A program made the translations under genes and the position numbers. The notes beneath the pieces were generated by a model that was not told the DNA's origin, ran no database searches, and saw only the letters and a program-made list of their open reading frames with translations. Shown here one piece after another: positions 10,526 to 23,827 of a stretch of DNA of 64,000 bases; within the stretch, counting starts at the first letter, position 1, and each line of letters opens with the position of its first letter. Source of the stretch: Erpobdella octoculata (lineage: Eukaryota > Annelida > Clitellata > Hirudinida > Erpobdellidae); NCBI GenBank assembly GCA_963978895.1, contig OZ022239.1, positions 10,088,952 to 10,152,951 on the forward strand, written 5' to 3'.

Positions 10526-13500
10526 ATGAAAATAATTTGTTTTATTTTGAATTTATTAATTTCGATCCAAATTTGGACATCATCTGGTGAAACACCAGTA
10601 GGAGTAAAACTTCAAATTTCTCAGACTGGACTCAACTACGCAGCGAACGTTGTAGTGGATGTTCTCGTGCAAGAAGCACGGAATAAAAATATCCCTGATC
10701 AGCAGGGTCAAAGAGATAAACTAAAATATGAATTTAAAAACATTAAGGTAACTCTTGTTATGAATTTAATAATGACAATCATGGTTAACAAAAAATCATA
10801 GAGAGTTATGGAAATTGAATTTTTATTCGCAGATTGATGAAATTAGCAGACCTGAAGTTGGAGTAGTTCTAAGCAGTGAAACTTCAACGATTCTATTGTC
10901 CCTAAAAAACTCTCAGATGAAAGTCTCGGCCGACTGGAGTTATAACTATCGACAGAATAGAGTTATTCAGCTCAGAGATAGTGGAAAATTGTCAGTAACT
11001 GCTGATGGACTGTCAATAGAAGTTTCCGTCAGTTTTGGGTTAGACTCTACAACTGGAAAGCCCACACTTCGCACAACGCACTGCGAAGCCAACATAAACA
11101 ATTTGAATTTGGATTTTAATGGGAACGCCAGATGGATTTATGACCAGATAACTGGGCAAGTTTAGTTTGATTGTAAAATTTAGGCGATTGTTATATTTAT
11201 TTCTGGTAATAAATTATATATTGTTTTGAAGATCAATTAATTATAGGTTTATAATTTTTATAAGAGTGGTGATAAGTTTTGTGATATTTTTTTAGAATAT
11301 AACAATAAATTACCACAATGAAAAACCTTTAAATCAAAACAACCAACAGGTTTGTCTCGGGTTCTATTCAAGATTCCGTGAGAGAAGAAATGTGCAGAGA
11401 AGCAACCAGGGGCATTAATGAAAAAGCTAACAAAGAACTTTTAACTCTGGATGTTGAAGCTCCTTTGGGAAACGGCTTATATTTCGACTACAACTTAACT
11501 GTAGCGCCTCAAATCAAGTCGAATTACATCGAATCAAGTCATGCCGGAGTTGTCTTTGGAGATTCAGCTCCGAGGGAACCTATTTCATCAAATCTGGTTG
11601 GTTTTAAATAATTATTTTTAGAAATATTAGCAGAATTAAAATACCTTTTAGCTTAAATAACTTTTTTTAAATAATTATTTTTAAAAACATTAACAGAATT
11701 ATAAAAACATCTTAGCTTATCAAGTTTTTTTTAGTTGTTAATGACCCTAAAAATATAATTCAAATAATTTACTAGACAGATGAAAAAAACATGTGGCTAA
11801 CTGGTGATTCATCACAAATTCGTAGTCCGACTATGATTGTATGATACACGCCTCGAATATGTTTGAATAAATAATTACAGAATTTCAAGTAGTGAACGTG
11901 CCAAATAGCGGTTAATCCTGTTATTATAGAGCTGATCTAAAAATGCTTTCTCACTGACTTGATTTTAATTCAGAACTGTATGCAATTTTTAATACAAGAT
12001 ATGCAATTAATTAATTTTCCTTTTTAACAACAATTGCAATAGTTTTATTTGCTTTCAAAAAATTAGACCAGGTCTTCACAGTTAAACTTTCTGATAAAAA
12101 AAATAGTAAATAATAAAAAAACGCATTTCATATGGAAATTCGAATAAATATTGTTATACAGGTACACATTTATATACGCAAAAGTCCTACCTAATAATAT
12201 GCAAGTCTGTTGTTTAGTTCAATTGAGTTCAACATCGTAACTCAAAAATGAAAAACAAACAAGTAACTATAAAAAAAACATGATTTTCAGAGTATGGTAA
12301 AATTTCACAGCGACTTCTTATTGTAAACATAAATAAACAAAAGATGTTACTATTACGATGAAAGTTTTAATTGTCACTATCATTATGCTTCTTTAATTAA
12401 TTTTTTAAAATAATTTTTGCTTTTTAAATTGTTTAAATTTTTGTTTTATTTAATTAAATTTGAAATTTTTTGAAGTGGGTGAATTATTTGAAATTCCAAA
12501 CTGCCACGTATATCCCATGTAATTCCCGTGGACAACCGCTGACACCCGGACAATTGAAATTTAATAAAAACATTAAAAAAAAGCAGCCTTTGAAAGTGTA
12601 GACTTGTGTTGTGTGTCGAACTGATGTTTTGAAATCTGCACAATTTTAAATCATCGCCAGACCAATGTTGTAGTTGTAAGACCAAGTTCAATAAAACGGT
12701 TTGTACTTCTTTTAAATAGATGGCGTCCTTGTAGAAAATATTGTTTTTTTATACGCTTTTATTAACTTTCACTTGTCCTGATGTCCTGGGGATGCTTTGG
12801 GGGTGTCCGCGGTAATAATGACGACAAAATCTTTCAGCGTCAAGAAAAAAATATTTGGTTTAATATTTTCCGGGATAATATTTTTACGACACGATATTGC
12901 TATGAAAATTTGTTACTGTTAGAACATTTTACATGCTTTTATTAACTTTCACTTGTCCGGATGTCCATTTAATGTCCGCGGAAGTTTTGAATCCCGAAGA
13001 TCATTATCAACTTAACCAACTTCAAAAGTATTTGAAGTTTAATTAAACAAAAATAAATAATAGCAAATTTTAAAAGCAAAAATTATTCTAAAGAAATAAT
13101 TTAAAAAAGTATATCGATAATGAAGACAAAAAAATTCAAGGTCATAATATCTTTTGTTTGCAATTAACCGGAGTAATATTTTTACAATACGACGTCGCTA
13201 TGAAATTTTATCACATTTTTAAATTAAATTTCACCAGTTTAAAAGCATGTTTTTAATTATTTAAATTATAATTACTTATTATAAATAGCTTAGTTTATTT
13301 TATTTATAAGGCTACATAGACATTTAAAAAAAATTCAAGTTAAAAAAGTAGGTGAAGTTATAATTAGCATATCAGCAATACAACAGACATAGTTACGTTT
13401 TCAGCTAAAAGTCATTCAATACATTATTTAATATAGGAATTCAGTTATTATGAACATCACAAGTTTATAATATCTTACATTGTTTCAGTATAGATTTGAA

Positions 13501-14519
13501 AAAATTGGTTTTCTGAAATATTTTTAAGAATCTCTTTCAAAATATATAATTAATTTGTAAATCGTTATTGATCTAGCATCAACAATGAAGCAGCAAATTT
13601 TGTTTAATCGAAACTTTAATTTGATATTTTTTCTCGAAATTTATTCTCTGCAAGAAAAACTCATTTCAAATATATTTTCTGGTTTTATATAATAGCTTAT
13701 GCTGCTTAACACAATAAGCATAAAAATACATAGCAACAAACAAATACTTTGACTTGTTTTTAACTTAGTTTTTTTTTCAAGTCTCAGATAAACAAACATA
13801 CTACCCAAAAGATGCTGAGTGTTATGCTTTCTGAAGGCTCTCTCAACTCATACGGAAAAGCTCTATTCACTTCCAACCAACTAAAAAAAGTTATAACAAG
13901 AGACGATTTCCCAGAAGAATACAAAGTAATATCATATATATGATACTCTTAAATTGTTATTTATTTTAAAAAAATATTTATATAAATTTATCTACAACAG
14001 ACTGCTCTCGACACCACCGGCTGCAAAGCCCCCACTTGTATAGCCAATCTCATATCAATAAAGGCTAGATCCATACTGAATGCTTCTATAGCAATAAACT
14101 ACTCTATAATCAAATCGCCAACTGTTTCTGTGAGCAGCCAAGGAGTTTCAAGCAACGTTACTGCCAGACTGCATTTCTACATTCCTCTGTCCAATGGAAC
14201 GATCGTCAACTTGTCGACGGTTGAACTTTCTACGGCTTTCAATTTAACGCTTCGATCCGATGGCAACCTTGTTAAATTCAGTATCAACGAATATAAAACT
14301 TACGTTAAATTGGAAGATTCAGAAAATAGAGATGCAAGAAAAGTAGGCATTAACTGGGTCGTTAGAACAGCCGGTGTGCTGTTAATAAGACAAGTAAATG
14401 AGTTTGGGAGCAAGGGAATACCGGTACCGAAAATGAAAGATGTTGTCTTTGAGAATACAGAATTGACTTCAGATGATGGTTTTCTGTTTCTGCAAGCCGA
14501 CGTTAAATACACAAAATGA
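10526..14519 (+). CDS. BPI/LBP-family secreted lipid-binding protein, gene A
   Basis: Five exons: 10526-10747, 10833-11155, 11350-11596, 13782-13925 and 14001-14519. Phases agree and the product is 484 residues, the usual BPI length. The family binds lipopolysaccharide lipid A and other lipids with a two-domain boomerang fold. Seen here: a hydrophobic signal peptide (about residues 1-20), the opening 'GVKLQISQTGLNYAANVVVD', and the pair of cysteines (TTHC and EEMC) 39 residues apart that form the conserved N-domain disulphide. The second BPI domain lies in exons 4-5, ending 'GIPVPKMKDVVFENTEL'. Intron 2 uses a GC donor (11156-11157): only this joint gives the family-like ITGFVSGSIQDSV. Exon 4 could start 6 bases later at a second AG. 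An antibacterial role is inference from the family. Confidence 0.9.
11597..13781 (+). other. Intron 3 of BPI gene A (about 2.2 kb)
   Basis: AT-rich, no exon seen. Two related stretches at about 12755-12815 and 12930-12985 share 'GCTTTTATTAACTTTCACTTGTCC' in part followed by 'GATGTCC' and 'GTCCGCGG', so an old dispersed repeat is present in duplicate. Confidence 0.5.
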
Positions 14520-14815
14520 TGCTTTTTAATTATTATTAAATTTGTGGTGTTTATAGAAATTGAGACTAATTGACTATTTGTTAGTATCAACTTTTTTATG
14601 TCTTATTTTCAAGTTATTTGGGCATATAAAACTAGAAATGTTTAAATTGCCAGATAAAGATATTTTTTATAGTTTTATCATCATGTGATCAACTTGCTTT
14701 TAAAAATCGATCCAGACATATAAATGTTTGGTTATAAAGTAACCTACAAAACTACGATATCAGATTTTTTGCAATTCTTTGTTACTAAATTTTTTTGGGG
14801 GTTTTACAAGACAAC

Positions 14816-14821
14816 AATAAA
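14816..14821 (+). terminator. Poly(A) signal AATAAA of BPI gene A
   Basis: AATAAA about 300 bases after the stop codon, followed by a GT-rich stretch (GTTTTGATGTTT). It is the first clear signal downstream. Confidence 0.4.
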
Positions 14822-14929
14822 GTTTTGATGTTTAATTTATATACTGATGGTTGTTTAAATGTTTAAAACGATCAACTGTTCAATTTTGGATTCCGAAATT
14901 CTAATGTAACGTAAAACTTATAGATCAGG

Positions 14930-15330
14930 GGCGGATACAGAATTCTGAGAATAGGGGGTGCCAGGCATTTGCATAAAGGAAGTATGCGTTGTGAATCTTC
15001 ACTTAACCAGCATTTTTTTAGAGGCATAGCTAGGGGTCAGGGGATACACGTGTCCAGGGCGCCATTTGAAAGGAGAACCAACAGCCTTTTGGAAGGGGCG
15101 CAAAATATTTTAGAAAAAGTACATACGAATACCTCTTAGTCATCAGCTATTGTTGAAGCCAAAATGCATGATATTTTGGAAAATTTAAAAAGAAATACCT
15201 ACGACGCCACCCCCGGTCATCAGCCATTTTATTTTTAAAGGAAACGTTTACAGATTGGACATTCTAGAAGCGCATTCGTTAGACCTTGTCCCCGGGCGCC
15301 AAAAACCCTAGCACAGAAGGTATAAACATC
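14930..15330. repeat. Degenerate hAT-like repeat
   Basis: Contains 'CAGGGGCGGATACAG', a common hAT-end motif, and 'CCCCCGGTCATCAGCCATTT', which recurs in altered form at 57460-57920 in the last PMCA region. No coding potential. Confidence 0.35.
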
Positions 15331-15512
15331 TAATTGGAAAAACATCTGATTACTCTTTGTTAAATTTGATGTTTTACGAAAGAGAATGCATTATTTATTA
15401 TTATTATAAACCAGGCACGGGCAAGCCCCTCGCCGAACAATATAAACACAAACTGAACGCGCAAACAAATACAACAAAAATAACGAAAAACAAACAGAGC
15501 AAAATAAAAATC

Positions 15513-18437
15513 CTAAGCAAAATCAAATTGCATATCACCAAAAAAATCATCCAAAAGTGATTTAAACAAAGACAACGATTCAGCAGACACCACCGGCCCA
15601 GGGAGCTGATTCCAGTCGTCCACCACTCTGTTACTGAAGTAATACTTCCTGCAATCTTTATGAGCCAACCTAGTAGCCAACTTGAACTCATGTCCCCTAG
15701 TTCTTTCGTAAGGGCAAAGGGTCAACCCCGGACAGTGGCAATCCATCAACTGACCAGACTTCATTTTATACAGAAGAATTAGGTCGGCTCGCTTTCTTCT
15801 ATATGTCAGGGAAGGCAATCTGAGTTTCTTCAACCTCTCCGTATAAATGAGACCTTTGCATGACCTGACCATTCTGGTAAACCTTCGCTGAACCCTTTCG
15901 AGTTCTTCAATCAGACCACGCCCGTGAGGACTCCAAATCTGAACTCCGTACTCCAATTGAGATCTAATCAGAGATTTGTACAATGTTACAAAAGCATCCT
16001 CAGGCAGATATTTCAAAGTTCTTCCAACTATACCCAACAAAGAATTGGCCTTTTTGATTCTAGAGAACACATGGTCTCTGAATTTCAATTTTGAATCCAG
16101 TATGATTCCTAGATCAGTAACCGAGCTAACTTCAGGAACCACAACAGACAAACCTGATGTATCTTGCATATAGTAATCCGCTGCAAAACGATTACCTCCA
16201 ACCTTTAAAACACAACATTTAGATGGATTCACTGTCATTTGCCATCTTGTGAACCACTGCTGCAATTTATAAATGTCGGACTGCAGTTCCCGAGTGTCTT
16301 TGAAGTCCGCGATCGGTCTAAACAACTTGGCGTCGTCCGCGAAAAGGTAGATGTTTTCGCTAACACCACAAATGTCATTGATATAGATCACAAATAACAA
16401 TGGACCTAACACGCTTTCCTGAGGAACACCACTCAACACGGGAAAGGAATCAGAGAGTCCGCCCCTCAACTGAACTCTGAATGATCTTTCCGTCAAGTAA
16501 CTTCTGATCCATTCTATCAATATTGGATGAACTCCATACTCCTTCATCTTAAACAAGAGTCTCTTGTGTGGAATTCTGTCAAAAGCTTTTTCTAAGTCGG
16601 TGTAGATTGTATGCACCTCCAAACCAGAGTCAACTGAGAGAGTAACTTCGTCCAGGAACTTCAGCAACTGCAGGACCGTAGAGCGTGAAGGAAGAAATCC
16701 AAACTGTCTATGAGTGAAGATATCATATTGCAAAAAGTAGCTCATAATGTGGTCTTTAATTATTGACTCGAGAATTTTGCAACATACTGATGTCAAAGCT
16801 ATTGGCCTGTAGTTCTCGACCTTAGCTTTGCTACCTTTTTTATACAACGGAACCACAACACTTGACTTCCAATCACATGGAACCACCCCCGAAGCCAATG
16901 ATGCTCTGAAAATCCTCAACAAATGTTCATTTAAAACCAGTCTTGTTTCGCTCAAGATTCTTGAATGTATGCCATCCGGTCCCGCAGACTTTCCCCTGTT
17001 CAAGGCCATCAATTTTTTCTCAACAATGCCACTATCAATTCTCAATTCTGTCATTCCACAAGCCGGCACAATTGGGTGAAATGTATCATCGCCTTCAAAG
17101 AGATCTTCCCGTACATAAACCGACGAGAAGAATTTAGCGAGTGCTTCTGCTTTATCTCTGTCACACATTAAGTCAGTACCATCAACATTTAGAACACCAA
17201 TACTCTCTTTAACCTTTGTAATTTTTTTAACACGGCTCCAAAACAACTTCGGACAGGTTCTATACTCTAAGGCAATACGGCTCTGACTCTCGATGTTGAG
17301 CTGTTTTGACAATCTCTTGACTTTATCTCTGGTTACTCGGAACTCAGTCATTATGTCATCTCCATATTTGTAAATCCTTCTCCAAAGCTGATGTTTTAAT
17401 TCAATGAGACATTTCAGCTCAGGTGTCATCCGAAAGGTAAACTTCTTGTAAATCTGCTTTTTAGGCACAAAACGACTTGTGAGTTCATTTAGAGTATTGC
17501 GAAAAAACCTCCATTCGGAATCCACAGAGGACTCCAGAGGTCTGTCAGTGTTAGACAAACACTCATCCAAAGCCATGCTAAGACCACCATAATCACCCAG
17601 TTCATAACAAAACCTCTTTTCGTCCGGCCTCAAATTCTTTGTGAAACCAACCAATTTAAACCCCAAGATTGAATGATCACCATTCCCCAACGGAGAGTAA
17701 TATTGAATGTCAGTGATGTTGTCGCCAGACGTAATCACCAGATCCAGGACGCTTGAAGTTTGATTGGCAGCCCTCCTAGTAGGCTCATCAACATGTTGAA
17801 GCAAAAAACTGTCATTTAAGAAATTAAGAAATTTATTTTCAATCTTCTCAGCCGAACCGTTGCAACTAAAGGTATTCCAGTTAATGTCCGGGAAGTTGAA
17901 ATCACCAATAATAACATGTTCACCTCTCAATAAAATGAACTCCTCAAGTAACTGGATGAGAAGGTCATTATTCGCACCACTGGAATTGGGACTTCTGTAT
18001 ACTGACAATAAATTCATCGTCTTGTTGGTTAGGGCCAGCTTTATGCACAAAGCCTCCTTAAATGGTGTACACAATGTCACTTCTGAGATATGGAGTTCTT
18101 CCTTGTAATATGCCACAATACCTCTGCAGGACTGACTAGCAAACCCACTCGTTAAGACCTGGTACCCATCAATCTGAAACTCTGAAATACTCAATGGCTT
18201 GGTAAAGTGCTTAGGATTGGTCTCCAACAAAACAATTACATCTGGAACTTCAATCAATGACTTTAAAACAAACAAAAACTCCGTAAACTTATTTGTTAAG
18301 CAGTCAACATTATTAAAAAGAATTGAAACAATGTCTTTTGGAGCACTTAAACTTGAACAGGACAATTTTATAAATTTTGTCTTCTGTGGGTTACCACATA
18401 GAAACCGCCTGGCTGCCCTCTCAATCTGAAAACCCAT
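15513..18437 (-). CDS. LINE ORF2: endonuclease-reverse transcriptase, intact
   Basis: 974 residues without interruption. Residues about 25-240 form an exonuclease-endonuclease-phosphatase domain: 'VLLETN' with the catalytic Glu, 'GDFNFPDINW', and 'GNGDHSILGF' with the terminal Asp-His. The reverse transcriptase follows, with 'NYRPIALTS', 'YTDLEKAFDRIPH', 'GVPQESVLGPLLF' and the catalytic 'LFADDAKLF'. The C-terminus carries the 'RTRGHEFKL...YYFSNRVVDDWNQLP' block seen in CR1/Jockey-group LINEs. The first Met overlaps the end of ORF1 by about 70 bases, the normal arrangement for such elements. An open frame of this size suggests recent insertion. Confidence 0.92.
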   Translation of the reverse strand: MGFQIERAARRFLCGNPQKTKFIKLSCSSLSAPKDIVSILFNNVDCLTNKFTEFLFVLKSLIEVPDVIVLLETNPKHFTKPLSISEFQIDGYQVLTSGFASQSCRGIVAYYKEELHISEVTLCTPFKEALCIKLALTNKTMNLLSVYRSPNSSGANNDLLIQLLEEFILLRGEHVIIGDFNFPDINWNTFSCNGSAEKIENKFLNFLNDSFLLQHVDEPTRRAANQTSSVLDLVITSGDNITDIQYYSPLGNGDHSILGFKLVGFTKNLRPDEKRFCYELGDYGGLSMALDECLSNTDRPLESSVDSEWRFFRNTLNELTSRFVPKKQIYKKFTFRMTPELKCLIELKHQLWRRIYKYGDDIMTEFRVTRDKVKRLSKQLNIESQSRIALEYRTCPKLFWSRVKKITKVKESIGVLNVDGTDLMCDRDKAEALAKFFSSVYVREDLFEGDDTFHPIVPACGMTELRIDSGIVEKKLMALNRGKSAGPDGIHSRILSETRLVLNEHLLRIFRASLASGVVPCDWKSSVVVPLYKKGSKAKVENYRPIALTSVCCKILESIIKDHIMSYFLQYDIFTHRQFGFLPSRSTVLQLLKFLDEVTLSVDSGLEVHTIYTDLEKAFDRIPHKRLLFKMKEYGVHPILIEWIRSYLTERSFRVQLRGGLSDSFPVLSGVPQESVLGPLLFVIYINDICGVSENIYLFADDAKLFRPIADFKDTRELQSDIYKLQQWFTRWQMTVNPSKCCVLKVGGNRFAADYYMQDTSGLSVVVPEVSSVTDLGIILDSKLKFRDHVFSRIKKANSLLGIVGRTLKYLPEDAFVTLYKSLIRSQLEYGVQIWSPHGRGLIEELERVQRRFTRMVRSCKGLIYTERLKKLRLPSLTYRRKRADLILLYKMKSGQLMDCHCPGLTLCPYERTRGHEFKLATRLAHKDCRKYYFSNRVVDDWNQLPGPVVSAESLSLFKSLLDDFFGDMQFDFA

Positions 18438-18592
18438 TTATCAATATCATCTTTTGTACTGATTTCCTTTTTCTTCTCTCCTATCAGCTTCCTGCACTCC
18501 TCTCTGTCCTCTTTGGACAAGTCGTGGCTCAAAATAACCTTCCTGTATAATTCAGATTTTTTAATCAGATTATGCGACCTTCCCGCTTATAC
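18368..18592 (-). CDS. LINE ORF1 C-terminal fragment
   Basis: Open minus-strand frame, 5'-truncated, with 'LSKEDREECRKLIGEKKKE' and ending 'WVFRLRGQPGGFYVV...RRQNL'. This is the usual ORF1 C-terminal pattern of CR1-like LINEs. It overlaps the ORF2 start in another frame. Confidence 0.65.
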
Positions 18593-18595
18593 GAA

Positions 18596-19211
18596 CAGAT
18601 TTATATACTGTAGAAGAAATGCATAAAGCTATATCAAGATATCCATGTATCGTGTATGTTTAAATAAAAAAAAATTATTGGAGGGCGGAACGAGGGACGC
18701 TCGCCGCGGGCACCCCCTTAAATATGCCATTGTATATAGCGCTGTTTACTGAAATTAGACCAAGATATCTAAATAAATCAGGTTTATTAAGAGAAGTAAA
18801 TCATAAGTCAAGTGACTTAGTATTATTTAAAACCTTTAAAACGGCGTGATTATTGTACAAATTAAGCATTTTAAATTATTATCTAAGCTCATAATAATTC
18901 ATAAACATTTTTAAAGAATAAATGTTGTATTGTATTTTTGACATTATGACATGGATTTTTAATTCAGCCAACACATGCTTAAAATTAACATTTTAGAATT
19001 TGTTGGCTATTTGCAAACCTTTAGTATCAAAGTATCAATTAGTGATGTTTCAAGTATTTCATGTTGTAAACATCAAATTATATTGAACGCCAGAAAAACA
19101 ATATTTGACTTCGACAGAGTTTGTCAATTTAAAAAATATTAGATTCAAACTTCTTTTTTAAATATAGAATACAAATTATTTTAAAATGGTGTGCTGATTA
19201 AAAGAACTTCA
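18596..19211. other. Intergenic, no gene seen
   Basis: AT-rich sequence between the LINE and the stop codon of BPI gene B. A short GC-rich patch (GAGGGCGGAACGAGGGACGC, about 18680) looks like another repeat scrap. Confidence 0.4.
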
Positions 19212-22115
<2,904 letters not shown>

Positions 22116-23827
22116 AGCTAATTGCTTTCTTGAGTTTGATTTTATTTCAAACGAGTTTTGTCAGCGAATTTAAACGAAACTCCTGAATTTATAATATTTG
22201 TAGACTTATAGCTAAAATATATTCCAGCTATGAAAAATGTTTTTTTTCTTTGAACTCTTTTGACATAAAGCAGATAACTCTTTATTTTTGTCTCAATGAT
22301 TCTTCTTGCTGAGAGCTGTGAAAGTATCATGACAATTAAATAATATAAAAATCACAACAAAAACTTGTTAGCACTTGTTTTTTAAACGATATTTTAATAA
22401 AATTTAATGAAATTTAATCAACTGTAGCTTGTTTTTTTTAATTTATTAGACAATTCTATAAATTTGTATAAAGTTTTTATATCTGTGGCATTGATTTCTT
22501 TGTTACCCAGGAGCTTAAACAATTCGAAGCAGTTGAGGGTATTCCTAATCATCTTTACAAATACATAAAAAGATTATTCTACAATTTTTCTCTATTTTCC
22601 ATCAATATTTTGATTCCATCAACTTTGTTTTAGTACTTCCCAAAAGATCATTCCTTGAGCTAACCAGAAACAGATTTACTGAAATAACCAGTAATCTAAG
22701 TATATTCATTGAGATTTTTTTATATTATTTTTCCATTAAAAACACAACTTAAAAAAACTCAACATATTAAAAATGTTTAACAAATTACAAATTCTTGATA
22801 AAAGAGACAGTTTAGGAAAAAAACAACAGTTGTAGAGAAATAGATGTTTTGGGAAAAAACTTTTAATGAAGTAAAGTATAAATATATAGCTATTTGTTGT
22901 AAATTTATATTTTACTGTTCTTGTGTTTGATATGTGGAAAAATAATTTGTATGCTATATAATTAAGTTTTTATCATATTTATACCACAACAAACTTTGAT
23001 GGTTTCGGTACAACCCTGGTTATTTCAATACCCCATGTTTTACTAAAATAATATCCCATGTGGTACTGAAATAACCAGGGCAAATTTCGCAGTAGGGGTC
23101 AATGTTTTTAATTTTTAAGTTTTGAATAAATTTTTAAAACATTTTTGTAGTTTTAATTTTTATATATAAATATTTGTTGGCAAATTTCTTCTTAACCATT
23201 GATTCAGTGGAAGCACAACACTTTTTCCAAAACATCAAAATTTTGCTAATTTCAGTACCCGTCTTTCCATAGACATTTTTTTTCCTACCCGTGCTTTTTC
23301 AACCACATTCATTACAGTAACAACGGAGATTATTCAATTTCTCTACTGATGCTTTCCGAAGTGTTCTAGATATTTTGACGAAGGGGCTTCAATAATTTTT
23401 GTTCACAGAAATGACACTTTATCACAGAATCACTCTTGCCAAATTTTCACAAACTACAGTTAGTCATTGTTTAATTTTTAATAGTTCAGATCTAAAGATG
23501 TCAAGTGTTTTAAAAAATGTGCTTAAAAGACGTACATGCAAAATGTGCTCTAAATATTGAACACAAAAGCCGCAAACTAAGACAAAAGACAGGCAATGTA
23601 ATTTAACTTTCTTTCAATCAATATCCGCTGTTTTCAATAACGAAGTTTTTCCAAAGCCTGAGTTCGGGAAGAAGCACGCAACAACAGAATCGAAAGAAAA
23701 CATTATATTGCTTCAAGCAGAATAAAAATATCACTTCCACTAATTAACACTTAATGACGAGTCAAGTTCAAAACAAAACAATTAGCGTTCATTTTCGATC
23801 TTTCTTCCTTAGTAATGCATTCTTGTT
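22116..23827. other. Intergenic between BPI gene B and the lectin gene
   Basis: AT-rich. A palindrome lies at 23014-23080 (CCCTGGTTATTTCAATACC against GGTACTGAAATAACCAGGG). Otherwise no feature recognised. Confidence 0.45.
23014..23080. repeat. Inverted repeat, 19-bp arms, 29-bp spacer
   Basis: Arms 23014-23032 and 23062-23080 match at 18 of 19 positions. The next bases inside (CCCATGTT against CCCATGTG) are also similar but in direct orientation. Possibly a small MITE. Confidence 0.65.

Larger units (their letters stand above)
15400..18595 (-). mobile_element. 5'-truncated CR1/Jockey-type LINE
   Basis: Holds the end of ORF1, a complete ORF2 and a 3' tail of (TAA)n just beyond the ORF2 stop (15398-15412). 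The 5' end is cut inside ORF1 near 18595. No certain target duplication was found; AATGCAT occurs just outside both ends and may be one. It sits between the 3' ends of the two BPI genes. Confidence 0.8.

Noticed and set aside
22142..22330. 62-residue minus-strand frame upstream of BPI gene B
   Set aside because: AT-rich, no family pattern and no splice link to the gene.
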